A DNA stretch of 64,000 bases, from assembly GCF_003228315.1 (NCBI RefSeq), contig NZ_CP029693.1, positions 1,674,001 through 1,738,000 on the forward strand, in the 5' to 3' direction. Position numbers and translations under genes: made by a program. The DNA is from Pseudomonas putida. GTDB lineage: Bacteria; Pseudomonadota; Gammaproteobacteria; Pseudomonadales; Pseudomonadaceae. Positions 51,582 through 60,108 of the stretch are shown piece by piece; position 1 is the stretch's first letter, and every line of letters starts with the position of its first letter. Under the pieces are notes generated by a model, which did no database searches, was not told where the DNA came from, and saw only the letters and a program-made list of their open reading frames with translations.

Positions 51582-52511
51582 TCAAGTCGTCAGGTCCCGT
51601 TGCAGCTCGTTGATCAGCAGGGTCGCCGCCGGAGACAGGTCGGCGCCGACCCGGCTGATCACGCCGTAGGGTTCGATCAATGCGCGCAGCGACACCGGCA
51701 GCTTCACCAGCAATTCGTGCTGCTCGCAGAACTGCGCCACTTCCACCGGGATCACCGCCAGCAGGGTCGGGTCCTGTTGCACCAGCATCATGGTGGCGAA
51801 GGTCGAGGAGGTTTCCAGCGGGTAGCGCGGAATTTCCAGCCCGGCTTCGTTCAGTTCCCGCTCCAGTGCCTGACGCATCGGCATGTCCTTGGGGTAGACC
51901 ACCCAGCGGTAATCGCTCAGTTGCGCCAGTTGCAACGACTCGGCGCAGGCCAGCGGATGATCCTTGCTCGCGACCACCGCCAGGGGTTCTTCACTCAGTT
52001 CGATGCAGTCATAGGCGTCCGAACGCTGGCCAACGCTGGTGCGACAGATCGCCAGGTCCAGCCGTCCCTGATCCAGCAGGGCGAGTAAATTGGCGCTGGT
52101 GTTTTCCACCAGTTCCACCGACAGCTCCGGTTGCTTGAGCCGCAATGCGGTCAGGGCCCGGGTCAGCAACGGCACCGCACCCATGATCACCCCCACCGAG
52201 AGCCGCCCGCCCTGGCCTTGCATGATGCTGAGCATTTCCTCGCGCAGGTGTTCCACGTCGCTGTAGATCAGGCGCGCATAGCGGATCATGCAACGCCCCA
52301 TTTCATTGGCCACCAGGCCCTTGGGCTGGCGCTCGAACAGCGGCATGCCGAGCAGCGACTCGACCTCGTGCAGCGCCTTGGTGGCACCGGACTGGGAAAT
52401 CGAAATCTGCTCGGCAGCCTTGTGCAGCGAGCCTCGATCGTCCAGGGCGATCAGCAGCCTGAGTTGTTTGAGGCGCAGACGCGAAGCAATGCTGCCAAGT
52501 GAAGGAACCAT
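51582..52511 (-). CDS. LysR family regulator (GbpR/CatM-like)
   Basis: A 309-residue regulator if started at ATG 52511 (MVPSLGSIASRLRLKQLRLL); the frame stays open to 52577. HTH: IALDDRGSLHKAAEQISISQ, SGATKALHEVESLLGMPLFE. Effector domain from about residue 100 (RLSVGVIMGAVPLLTRALTA). No SD is evident at either start. It lies 90 bases downstream of an aldehyde dehydrogenase gene on the same strand and may control it. Confidence 0.9.
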   Translation of the reverse strand: MVPSLGSIASRLRLKQLRLLIALDDRGSLHKAAEQISISQSGATKALHEVESLLGMPLFERQPKGLVANEMGRCMIRYARLIYSDVEHLREEMLSIMQGQGGRLSVGVIMGAVPLLTRALTALRLKQPELSVELVENTSANLLALLDQGRLDLAICRTSVGQRSDAYDCIELSEEPLAVVASKDHPLACAESLQLAQLSDYRWVVYPKDMPMRQALERELNEAGLEIPRYPLETSSTFATMMLVQQDPTLLAVIPVEVAQFCEQHELLVKLPVSLRALIEPYGVISRVGADLSPAATLLINELQRDLTT

Positions 52512-52601
52512 ATCGTCGGGTGCTCTATTCAAGTTGCGAATCCGTAAAAGCCCACGCCGGCTCCTTATGGTGTGCACATGGCACCGGCGTGGGCGGATGT
52601 A

Positions 52602-54185
52602 TCAGCTCAGCGGCGCCCGGCTCCACCGGCCATCGACCAGTCGGTCGAGGCCCAGCGGGTTGCTGTCTTGCAGCGCCGGCGGCAGGCATTGATCAGGATA
52701 GTTCTGGTAGCAGACCGGTCGCAGAAAGCGATCGATGGCCAGGGTGCCCACCGAAGTGCCGCGGGCATCGGAAGTCGCCGGATACGGGCCGCCGTGGACC
52801 ATCGCGTCACTGACTTCGACGCCAGTGGGATAGCCGTTGAGCAGCAGTCGCCCGACCTTGTCTTCCAGCAGTGGCAACAGTTCAGCGAACTGCTCCAGAT
52901 CCAATAGTTCGGCAATCAGCGTGGCCGTCAGCTGACCGTGCAAACTGTTCAGGGCCGCACGCAGTTGCGTTTGATCGGCCACCTCCACGACCACGGTGGT
53001 CGGGCCGAAGATCTCTTCCTGCAACAGCGGATCGCCGTCGAGCAATAGCTGCACGTCGGCCTTGAACAACTGCGGTTGTGCCTGGGCGTCACCTTGAATT
53101 CGTCCGGCCAGATGATCGACCTGCTCGTGTTTTGCGATGTGCTGCAGGCCTTTGCGATAACTGTTCAGTGCGCCGGCATTGAGCATGGTCTGCGGCGGCT
53201 GGCTGCCCATGCTGTGCGCGAAAGCATCGAGGAACTGCGTGAAGGCAGGCGAACGCAGACCAATGATCAAACCGGGGCTGGTGCAGAACTGGCCGCAACC
53301 GAGGTTGACCGAGGCGGTCAGCTCCTCGGCGATCTGGCCACCGCGATTGCGCAAGGCTTCGGGCAGCAGGATCACCGGGTTGATGCTCGACATCTCGGCG
53401 AACACCGGAATCGGCTGCGGCCGCGCGGCGGCCAGATCGGACAGCGCCCGACCGCCCTTGAGCGAACCGGTGAACCCCACCGCCTTGATCCCCTCGGCCT
53501 TGACCAGCGCCTGGCCGACACCGGCGCCGTAGATCATGTTGAACACGCCCGAAGGCATGCCCGTGCGTTGCGCCGCGCGCACAATGGCGCTGGCCACCCG
53601 GTCGGCCGTCGCCATGTGCCCGCTGTGAGCCTTGAACACCACCGGGCAACCGGCGGCCAGCGCCGAAGCGGTGTCACCGCCGGCGGTGGAAAAGGCCAGG
53701 GGGAAATTGCTCGCGCCGAACACCGCGACCGGGCCGACACCAATACGGTACTGACGCAGGTCCGGCCGTGGCAGTGGCGTGCGCTCAGGCAATGCGCGAT
53801 CGATCCGTGCACCGAGAAAATCACCCCGGCGCAGCACCTGGGCAAACAGGCGCAATTGCCCGGTGGTACGACCGCGCTCACCGCGAATCCGCCCCTCGGG
53901 CAACGCGGTTTCCTGGCACACCAGGCGGATGAAATCGTCACCCAGGTCGTCCATTTCCTCGGCGATGGCCTCGAGAAATTCGGCGCGACGTTGTGGTGAC
54001 AACTGACGGTACGGTGCGAAGGCGCGACTGGCTGCCGCAACCGCCAGCTCGACTTCGTGCTCGGTGGCCTGATGGAACGCATAGGGCAGCGCCTGCCCGG
54101 TGCTGGCGTCAAGGCTTTGCAACGTCTCGCCGCCTAGGGCACTGCGCTGCCCGTCGATGAACTGCTGACCCAAAATATCGGACAT
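52602..54185 (-). CDS. Alpha-ketoglutaric semialdehyde-type aldehyde dehydrogenase
   Basis: A 527-residue NAD(P)+ aldehyde dehydrogenase. N-terminal IGVGPVAVFGASNFPLAFST and GGDTASALAAGCPVVFKAHS, catalytic Glu in FAEMSSINPVILLPEALRNR, catalytic Cys in NLGCGQFCTSPGLIIG. These patterns define the ketoglutaric-semialdehyde dehydrogenase branch, which finishes the degradation of sugar acids, hydroxyproline or lysine by forming 2-oxoglutarate. The ATG at 54185 gives MSDILGQQF; a TTG one codon earlier is unlikely. The sugar-acid dehydratase expected in a full pathway is not in the window. Confidence 0.93.
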   Translation of the reverse strand: MSDILGQQFIDGQRSALGGETLQSLDASTGQALPYAFHQATEHEVELAVAAASRAFAPYRQLSPQRRAEFLEAIAEEMDDLGDDFIRLVCQETALPEGRIRGERGRTTGQLRLFAQVLRRGDFLGARIDRALPERTPLPRPDLRQYRIGVGPVAVFGASNFPLAFSTAGGDTASALAAGCPVVFKAHSGHMATADRVASAIVRAAQRTGMPSGVFNMIYGAGVGQALVKAEGIKAVGFTGSLKGGRALSDLAAARPQPIPVFAEMSSINPVILLPEALRNRGGQIAEELTASVNLGCGQFCTSPGLIIGLRSPAFTQFLDAFAHSMGSQPPQTMLNAGALNSYRKGLQHIAKHEQVDHLAGRIQGDAQAQPQLFKADVQLLLDGDPLLQEEIFGPTTVVVEVADQTQLRAALNSLHGQLTATLIAELLDLEQFAELLPLLEDKVGRLLLNGYPTGVEVSDAMVHGGPYPATSDARGTSVGTLAIDRFLRPVCYQNYPDQCLPPALQDSNPLGLDRLVDGRWSRAPLS

Positions 54186-54346
54186 CAAAAACTCCCTCGC
54201 CCGGGTCTACGCGGGCAATCACTGGAATGGAAAAAAGGCGCCCACGGCGCGCGCTCCACTCTAGGGGGCTGGATCGGGGTCGAACAAATGACAACAACGG
54301 GTCGGGGGATGAGCATTCGTCATCCCCCCGGCCTGTCACTCGTCCC

Positions 54347-54438
54347 CTGTGGGAGCGAGCCTGCTCGCGATGACGGTGAGTCAGTCAATGCATCGGTTGG
54401 CTGACAGACCGCAATCGCGAGCAGGCTCGCTCCCACAG
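54347..54438. repeat. REP inverted doublet (CTGTGGG variant)
   Basis: CTGTGGGAGCGAGCCTGCTC ... GAGCAGGCTCGCTCCCACAG. Both outer ends carry the GGG/CCC form, again changed in both arms. Confidence 0.93.
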
Positions 54439-54458
54439 TTGATGGGTAGTGAAGTCTG

Positions 54459-55397
54459 TCAGCGAATCGCCACCGGGTTGATGTTGACCTGGGTCGAGCC
54501 TTTGTACAGCGGCTGCCCCAGCACGAACATGAAGGTCCAGGCCTTGTCCCGCACCAGCGCCCGACTGTCGATCAGCTCAAGGTTGTAGATGCCGTTCTTG
54601 GCCAGCATGAACTGGTTGACCGGGAATTCCTGGCCGTCGGTGCCGGGGTAGATTTCCGACGCCCAGGTGTCGCCTCCGAACGCGACAATCTGTTTGTCCG
54701 CCAGCCACTTGGCCGCCGCCATGCCGATGCCCGGTTCCACGGCGAGGAATTTCTCGTTGTCCTTGCCCAGCAGTTCCAGCCAGCCGGTGTTGAACAGCAC
54801 CACGTCGCCTTTCTCGATGCTGATGCCTTGCAGGTCCAGCGCCTTCTGGATGTCGGCGACGGTGAACTCGGTTTTCTCCGGCACGATGGCGCTGCCGTAC
54901 ACCGCCGTCATGTCCAGCACCACGCCACGGGTGACGATGGGCGGGACTTTTTCGATGCCGAGTTTCTTCACGCCTTCGACACTGACGAAATCGGCCGCGC
55001 GATTGCCGTTGTAGTAGACATTGTCGATGCCGATGTGACCGATGCCGTTGAGCTGGGTACCGACACCGGTCCAGCCAACCACCAGTTCATCGTTGAAGGT
55101 GAATTTGTTCGGCCCCATGGTGGTGCCGCCCGCCTCACCCGGCTGCACGTTGGTCAGGTGAAAGCTGCGGTGACGGAAGGCTGGCAGGTTCTTGTCGATG
55201 GGCACCGCCAACGGGTAGGTCTTGCCGGTCTTGATCAGTTTGGCGGCGTTGAGTACCGAATCGGCGGTGAGCAGGTTCGCCGCGCCGATTTCATCGTTGG
55301 CGCCGTATTTCGACGGGTACCATTTTTCGGTGTCGGCGGCGTGGGCGGCGTTGACGGCGATCAACAGGGCAAAAGGCAATGCCAAACGGTTGAGCAT
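54459..55397 (-). CDS. Exported cyclase-family (kynurenine formamidase-like) hydrolase
   Basis: A 312-residue protein with a signal peptide (LNRLALPFALLIAVNAAHA-AD), then a cyclase/KynB-type domain: WYPSKYGANDEIGAANLLTA near the N-terminus, VPPIVTRGVVLDMTAVYG, and GDVVLFNTGWLELLG. The metal motif, usually HxGTHxDxxxH, here reads GVGTQLNGIGH (111-121): the last His is kept but the His before Gly-Thr, and the His and Asp after, are changed. Family members hydrolyse N-formyl or cyclic amides. ATG 55397 with AAGGA upstream; the open frame continues upstream without protein character. Confidence 0.87.
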   Translation of the reverse strand: MLNRLALPFALLIAVNAAHAADTEKWYPSKYGANDEIGAANLLTADSVLNAAKLIKTGKTYPLAVPIDKNLPAFRHRSFHLTNVQPGEAGGTTMGPNKFTFNDELVVGWTGVGTQLNGIGHIGIDNVYYNGNRAADFVSVEGVKKLGIEKVPPIVTRGVVLDMTAVYGSAIVPEKTEFTVADIQKALDLQGISIEKGDVVLFNTGWLELLGKDNEKFLAVEPGIGMAAAKWLADKQIVAFGGDTWASEIYPGTDGQEFPVNQFMLAKNGIYNLELIDSRALVRDKAWTFMFVLGQPLYKGSTQVNINPVAIR

Positions 55398-55516
55398 GGG
55401 GAGGTCCTTGTCTGGTTTCGGTGGCCCCAAGGTACGCAGCCCTTTTGTGCGGAAACAGACAGGGATGGGCAATACAATTGTTCTCAATACTCACGAGTGA
55501 TAGTGACCACGATCGG

Positions 55517-55583
55517 TGTGGGAGCAAAGCTTGCTCGCGATAGCGGTTTCATGGACGCCATCGCGAGCAAGCATTGCTCCCAC
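55517..55583. repeat. REP inverted doublet, short AAAGCTT variant
   Basis: GTGTGGGAGCAAAGCTTGCT ... GCAAGCATTGCTCCCACC with only about 20 bases between the arms (TCATGGACG). It is the shortest doublet of the window and lies between divergent genes. Confidence 0.85.
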
Positions 55584-55734
55584 CAAATATCCCGCGACCA
55601 CGCACCGTCGACGGGACTAAACTTCGTCGGGCGCGACTGACATAAAACCCTTGATTCCTGACAGCCGATCAGCAGCTATCACGCTTGGATCGTTTGCGAA
55701 TTATCATTATTCCAACGAGTTAAAACACAAGCCC

Positions 55735-56766
55735 ATGAACGAAATCGCCAGTCCCACCGCCTCCCCCAAGCCGCAGCCCGCACTTGAGCCTGACCATCCG
55801 CGCCTGATCGTGTTTCTTGCCTACCCCGAAATGGGCCTGCTGGACCTGACCGGCGCGCAAACCGTGTTCTGGGCCGCGTCCAGATACCGACACGCCCTTA
55901 ACTTGCCGGGGTATACGCTGCACACCGCCAGCCTGGCCGGCGGCCTGATGCACACCGCAGAAGGCCTGGCCGTTCACACGGTGCCCTTGAGCGATTTCGA
56001 CGTACCGTCCATAGACACGTTGATCGTCCCCGGCGCACCGAAGATTCTCGAGGCGATGCACTTTTCCCTGGATCTGGTCGCCTGGCTGGCCGAGGCATCG
56101 AGCCAGGTCAAACGCACGGCGTCGGTGTGCAGCGGCACCTTTCTGCTGGCCGAGGCCGGCTTGCTGGAAAACCGACGCGCCGCCACCCACTGGAAGATGT
56201 GCGACATGCTCAAGGAGCACTACCCCTCGATTGAAGTCGACAGCGATGCGATCTTCGTCAAGCAGGGTTCGGTCTGGACTTCCGCCGGCGTCAGCGCCGG
56301 TATCGATCTGGCACTGGCCCTGGTCGAGGAGGATTGCGGACGTGAAGTGGCGTTGCAGGTCGCGCGGGAAATGGTGGTGTTCCTCAAGCGCCCCGGCGGC
56401 CAGGCCCAGTACAGCCAATTGCTGCAATCGCAGACCAGCGAGGGCGCCGCTTTCGATGACCTGCACCTGTGGATCTCGCACAACCTGGCCACGGAAAACC
56501 TCACCGTCGAGGCCCTCGCCCAGCAGGTCCAGATGAGCCCGCGCAACTTTGCCCGGGTCTACAAGCTCAAGACCGGCCGCACCCCGGCCAAGGCCGTGGA
56601 AGTGCTGAGGGTGGAGGCTGCCCGACGCCTGCTGGAAGACTCCGAGCGCAACATCGACCAGATCTCGCGGCTGTGTGGCTTTGGCGATGAAGATCGCATG
56701 CGCCTGACCTTCCAGCGCAACCTGGGCGTGTCGCCACGGGATTATCGCAGCCGGTTTTCGCGCTGA
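55735..56766 (+). CDS. GlxA-type transcriptional regulator (DJ-1/PfpI plus AraC domains)
   Basis: A 343-residue regulator. Residues about 20-190 form a class I amidotransferase/DJ-1-like domain with a nucleophile-elbow cysteine (ASVCSGTFLLAEAGLL); the last ~100 residues hold two helix-turn-helix motifs of the AraC family (NLTVEALAQQVQMSPRNFAR, NIDQISRLCGFGDEDRMRLT). Relatives (ArgR, GbdR, CdhR of Pseudomonas) sense arginine, betaine and carnitine compounds. The ATG at 55735 (MNEIASP) is preferred to one at 55651. Target unknown; the divergent cyclase-family gene is a candidate. Confidence 0.92.
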   Translation: MNEIASPTASPKPQPALEPDHPRLIVFLAYPEMGLLDLTGAQTVFWAASRYRHALNLPGYTLHTASLAGGLMHTAEGLAVHTVPLSDFDVPSIDTLIVPGAPKILEAMHFSLDLVAWLAEASSQVKRTASVCSGTFLLAEAGLLENRRAATHWKMCDMLKEHYPSIEVDSDAIFVKQGSVWTSAGVSAGIDLALALVEEDCGREVALQVAREMVVFLKRPGGQAQYSQLLQSQTSEGAAFDDLHLWISHNLATENLTVEALAQQVQMSPRNFARVYKLKTGRTPAKAVEVLRVEAARRLLEDSERNIDQISRLCGFGDEDRMRLTFQRNLGVSPRDYRSRFSR

Positions 56767-56805
56767 GAAAAGTCAAAACACCTCGATCGAAACCCGCAAA
56801 TCCAA

Positions 56806-56897
56806 CTGCAGGAGCGAGCCTGCTCGCGATGGCGGTGGGTCAGCCGACATTTGCTTCGTCTGTCATGCCGTCATCGCGAGCAGGCTCGCTCCTACAG
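56806..56897. repeat. REP inverted doublet
   Basis: CTGCAGGAGCGAGCCTGCTC ... GAGCAGGCTCGCTCCTACAG, spacer GCCGACATTTGCTTCGTCTG. It separates the GlxA-type gene from the convergent ABC operon. Confidence 0.93.
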
Positions 56898-56929
56898 TGG
56901 GTTGTGGTGTGCCTGAAGGTTGAAAATGT

Positions 56930-57580
56930 TCAGGACCGCCGCGTCTTGCGCTCCAGCAACCGCACGCCCAGCGACAGCGGGTAACACAGCGCAAAGTAGA
57001 TCGCGCCCACTAGGATGTAGATCTCCAGCGGCATGAAGTACACCGAGCTCAGATCCTGCGCCCGCAGCATCAGGTCCGGAGCGGCGATCAGCGAGGCTAC
57101 CGAGGTATCCTTGAGCAGTGAAATGGCAACGTTGCCGATGGGCGCCAGGACGATGCGGATGGCCTGGGGCAGCACCACCCAACGCAACACCTTGAGCTTG
57201 GGCATGCCAATCGCCTTCGCCGCCTCCACTTGCCCCTTGGGCACCGCTTCCAGCCCCGCGCGATAAATCTCCGCCAGGTACGCCGCCGCATTGAGCCCCA
57301 GACCGATCATCGCCGCCTGGAACGAGCTGAACTGCACGCCGATTTCGGTCAGGCTGAAATACACGATGAACAACTGCACCAGCGCCGGTGTGCCCCGGAA
57401 CAGCTCGATGTAACCCAGCGCAAACCGCCGCAGAGGCCGGCTGCCAGACAGCCGCGCCAGCGCCACCAGCAGGCCAACGATCAAACCGATGACCAGCGCC
57501 CCAAACGCCAATTGCAACGTCGCCCACGCCGCCGCCAGGAACTCGACATGGGTGGCTTCCCACAGTTCGCCATAGCCCAT
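56930..57580 (-). CDS. Amino acid ABC transporter permease (second)
   Basis: A 216-residue permease of the HisM/GlnP type, five helices. N-terminal TLQLAFGALVIGLIVGLLVA, EAA loop region VPKGQVEAAKAIGMPKLKVL, then WVVLPQAIRIVLAPIGN. It pairs with the permease upstream, one base separates the genes (57582 stop, 57580 start). Last gene of the uptake operon. Confidence 0.93.
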   Translation of the reverse strand: MGYGELWEATHVEFLAAAWATLQLAFGALVIGLIVGLLVALARLSGSRPLRRFALGYIELFRGTPALVQLFIVYFSLTEIGVQFSSFQAAMIGLGLNAAAYLAEIYRAGLEAVPKGQVEAAKAIGMPKLKVLRWVVLPQAIRIVLAPIGNVAISLLKDTSVASLIAAPDLMLRAQDLSSVYFMPLEIYILVGAIYFALCYPLSLGVRLLERKTRRS

Positions 57581-57581
57581 T

Positions 57582-58262
57582 TCAGTTCTCCTTGACGACT
57601 TTGAGGCGTCGTTCGGTGCGCGCCGCCCAGTGGGAAAGCACCAGGCTCAACACCAGGTAAATCATCGCCAGCAAAAAGTAGATGAGGTTGGTCTGGTAGG
57701 TCTCGCTGACCAGCATCTTCGCCTTGAACGTCAGTTCCGGCACCGCCGCGGCCGAGGCCAGCGAGGTGTCCTTGAGCAGGCCGATGGCGAAGTTGGCCAT
57801 CCCCGGAATCGCCACTTTGAAGGCCTGGGGCAGGACGATGAGGCGCAGCGCCATGGCGCGGGTCATGCCGATGGAAAACGCCGCCTCGCCTTGCCCGCGA
57901 TCGATGGTGCGGATACTTGCGCGAAACACCTCCGACAGAATCGCCGCGCCGTTGAGACCGAAGCCGATGATCGCCGCACCGATCGCCGGCAAGGTGATGC
58001 CGATGTACGTCAAGCCGAAGTACAGGATGAACAGCTGGGTCAGGATCGGTACGTTGCGAAAAATCTCCAGGTACAGGCTGGCGATCAGGCTCAGTACGCG
58101 ACTGCGCGACAGGCGCATCAGCGCCAGGCAAAACCCCAGCAGCGCCGCCACGACGAACGCCGCCAGAGTCAGGCCCACCGTGGTCAACGCGCCCATGCCC
58201 AGCACGTTCAGGAAATAGGCCAGCAGCTCGATGGCCTTGTGCAGTGCAGTGGTGTCGAACAT
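57582..58262 (-). CDS. Amino acid ABC transporter permease (first)
   Basis: A 226-residue permease with the same topology: TVGLTLAAFVVAALLGFCLA, ASIRTIDRGQGEAAFSIGMT in the ATPase-contact loop, LIVLPQAFKVAIPGMANFAI. The ATG at 58262 lies three bases after the ATPase stop. With the next gene it forms the heteromeric channel for a polar amino acid. Confidence 0.93.
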   Translation of the reverse strand: MFDTTALHKAIELLAYFLNVLGMGALTTVGLTLAAFVVAALLGFCLALMRLSRSRVLSLIASLYLEIFRNVPILTQLFILYFGLTYIGITLPAIGAAIIGFGLNGAAILSEVFRASIRTIDRGQGEAAFSIGMTRAMALRLIVLPQAFKVAIPGMANFAIGLLKDTSLASAAAVPELTFKAKMLVSETYQTNLIYFLLAMIYLVLSLVLSHWAARTERRLKVVKEN

Positions 58263-58265
58263 CAA

Positions 58266-59042
58266 TCAATGCTCCTTCACGGCACGGATGAAGGAGCGGG
58301 TCCGTTCGACCTGGCTCTCGCGGAAGATCTGCCGGGGCGGCCCCTGCTCGACGATGTTGCCGTCGGCCATGAAGATCACCTGATCGGACACGCTTTCGGC
58401 AAAGCTCATCTCGTGGGTCACGATGATCATCGTCATGCCCTCCTCCGCCAGCTTGCGCATCACCCCCAGCACTTCTCCCACCAGCTCCGGGTCGAGCGCC
58501 GAGGTCGCTTCATCGAACAGCATCAGCTTGGGCCGCATCGCCAGTGCGCGGGCGATGGCGATGCGTTGCTGTTGTCCACCGGAAAGCTGTTCCGGAAAGG
58601 CGTCTCGCTTGGCGAACATGCCGACCTTGTTCAACAGGTCCTCGGCCTGCGCCACCGCTTCGCCGCGCTCGCGCCCCTGCACCTTGAGCGGGCCGAGGAT
58701 GATGTTTTCCAGCACCGAGAGGTGCGGGAACAGGTTGAAGCGCTGGAACACCATGCCGATGTCGGCACGCATGCGCGCCAGTTCCTTGTCGCTCATGGGC
58801 ACCTTGCGGGTGCCCACCAGTCGCTGCCCGATCAGTTCGTTATCGATGTAGATATCGCCCCGGGTCGGTTCTTCCAGGTAATTGACGCAACGCAGCAAGG
58901 TGGTCTTGCCCGAGCCGCTGGGGCCGATCAGCGAGATCTTCTGGCCCTGCTGTACGTTGAGATCGATGCCCTTGAGCACATCCAGGCTGCCGAAGGACTT
59001 GTGCAGCCCTTCGATGCGCACCAGTGGAGTTGAATCAGCCAT
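58266..59042 (-). CDS. Amino acid ABC transporter ATP-binding protein
   Basis: A 258-residue ATPase of the GlnQ/HisP group. Walker A GPSGSGKTTL, Q-loop VFQRFNLFPHLSVLENI, signature LSGGQQQRIAIARALAMRPK, Walker B LMLFDEATSALDPE, switch His in IIVTHEMSFAE. It powers the permease pair downstream. The gap to the binding-protein gene is 16 bases. Confidence 0.95.
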   Translation of the reverse strand: MADSTPLVRIEGLHKSFGSLDVLKGIDLNVQQGQKISLIGPSGSGKTTLLRCVNYLEEPTRGDIYIDNELIGQRLVGTRKVPMSDKELARMRADIGMVFQRFNLFPHLSVLENIILGPLKVQGRERGEAVAQAEDLLNKVGMFAKRDAFPEQLSGGQQQRIAIARALAMRPKLMLFDEATSALDPELVGEVLGVMRKLAEEGMTMIIVTHEMSFAESVSDQVIFMADGNIVEQGPPRQIFRESQVERTRSFIRAVKEH

Positions 59043-59058
59043 GCGCCCGCTCCTTTAC

Positions 59059-60024
59059 TCAGGCGAAGGCCTGGCTGAAATCACGGGCCGGGTGTTCGAA
59101 CGGACCGATCACATTGCCCTTGTCGTCACGGTCGACGCCGATGCGCGGGTTCTTCGCCGGTGGCACCAGGTAGTCGGGGTTCTTGATGCCGTACTTGGCC
59201 AGGACCGGCTTGATCTGGTCGGTCGCCTTCAGCCAGCGCACGCCCTGGTTGACGCCATCGAACAGGTCCTGGTTCTGCGGATGCACGCCCCAGATCGCCT
59301 CGAACTTGGCGGTCAGGCTGGGGAATTTTTCGTCGTAGGCCATGGGGATCTGTTTGAGCTTGAGGCTCGGGTCCTGAAGGATCATGTAGTCGATGGTCGG
59401 GGCATCGAGCACGGCGAAATCCAGGCGCCCGGCGCGCACGTCGCGCAGGCACGAATCGGTGTTGTCGTAGAGTTTGACCTCCTTCACGCCTTCGATTTTC
59501 TTCATGTCGGGGATGGTGAAATAACCGGTGATGGCGCCGATGGTGCGGCCCTTCACATCGTTGACCGTGATCGAGGTGTCGAACGGCTCGCTGTCGCGCA
59601 TGATCACGTAGGCGCCGGTGTAGAACACCGGGTCGGTGAGCAGCAGGATCTTGGAGCGCATCGGGTTCCAGGCGAAGTTGCCGCCGAACCAGTCGGCACG
59701 CCCGGACCTCACGGCTTCGACCACCGCCGGGAAGCCCATGGTCAGCACATCGAGCTTGAGTTCCAGACGGTCGGCGATGAGCTTGAGCAGCTCAAGGTCG
59801 GTGCCGATGGGCACGCCTTCGCGCAGGGCACCCAGGGGCATGTCGCCCAGGCAGGCGGCGGTCAGGTAGCCGGGGCGCACGGTCTTGATCGGTTTGTCGG
59901 CGGCGAACGCAAAAGACATCGGCCCTGTTGCACTGGCAGCCAGCGCCGCCAATGAACCATAGCCAGCTGCCTTGAGCAGGCCGCGACGGGACAAACCACG
60001 GGTATCGAACTTGAAGTCGGACAT
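59059..60024 (-). CDS. Tat-exported ABC substrate-binding protein (amino acid family)
   Basis: A 321-residue binding protein. The N-terminus has a twin-arginine signal (LSRRGLLKAAGYGSLAALAA), unusual for amino acid binding proteins, which mostly use Sec. Family 3 features follow: VRPGYLTAACLGDMPLGALR, GTDLELLKLIADRLELKLDV, VNDVKGRTIGAITGYFTIPD, DAPTIDYMILQDPSLKL. Tat export means the protein folds in the cytoplasm first. The operon lies between an APC permease gene upstream and the ATPase downstream. The ligand could be a modified or cyclic amino acid; not determinable from sequence. Confidence 0.9.
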   Translation of the reverse strand: MSDFKFDTRGLSRRGLLKAAGYGSLAALAASATGPMSFAFAADKPIKTVRPGYLTAACLGDMPLGALREGVPIGTDLELLKLIADRLELKLDVLTMGFPAVVEAVRSGRADWFGGNFAWNPMRSKILLLTDPVFYTGAYVIMRDSEPFDTSITVNDVKGRTIGAITGYFTIPDMKKIEGVKEVKLYDNTDSCLRDVRAGRLDFAVLDAPTIDYMILQDPSLKLKQIPMAYDEKFPSLTAKFEAIWGVHPQNQDLFDGVNQGVRWLKATDQIKPVLAKYGIKNPDYLVPPAKNPRIGVDRDDKGNVIGPFEHPARDFSQAFA

Positions 60025-60108
60025 AGATCACCTATTGGCAAATTTATTGTTTTTGACCGGTACAAGCTTTGCTGCTGTGTGCTCTCTTCTACTGAAGCTT
60101 CCCGGGAT

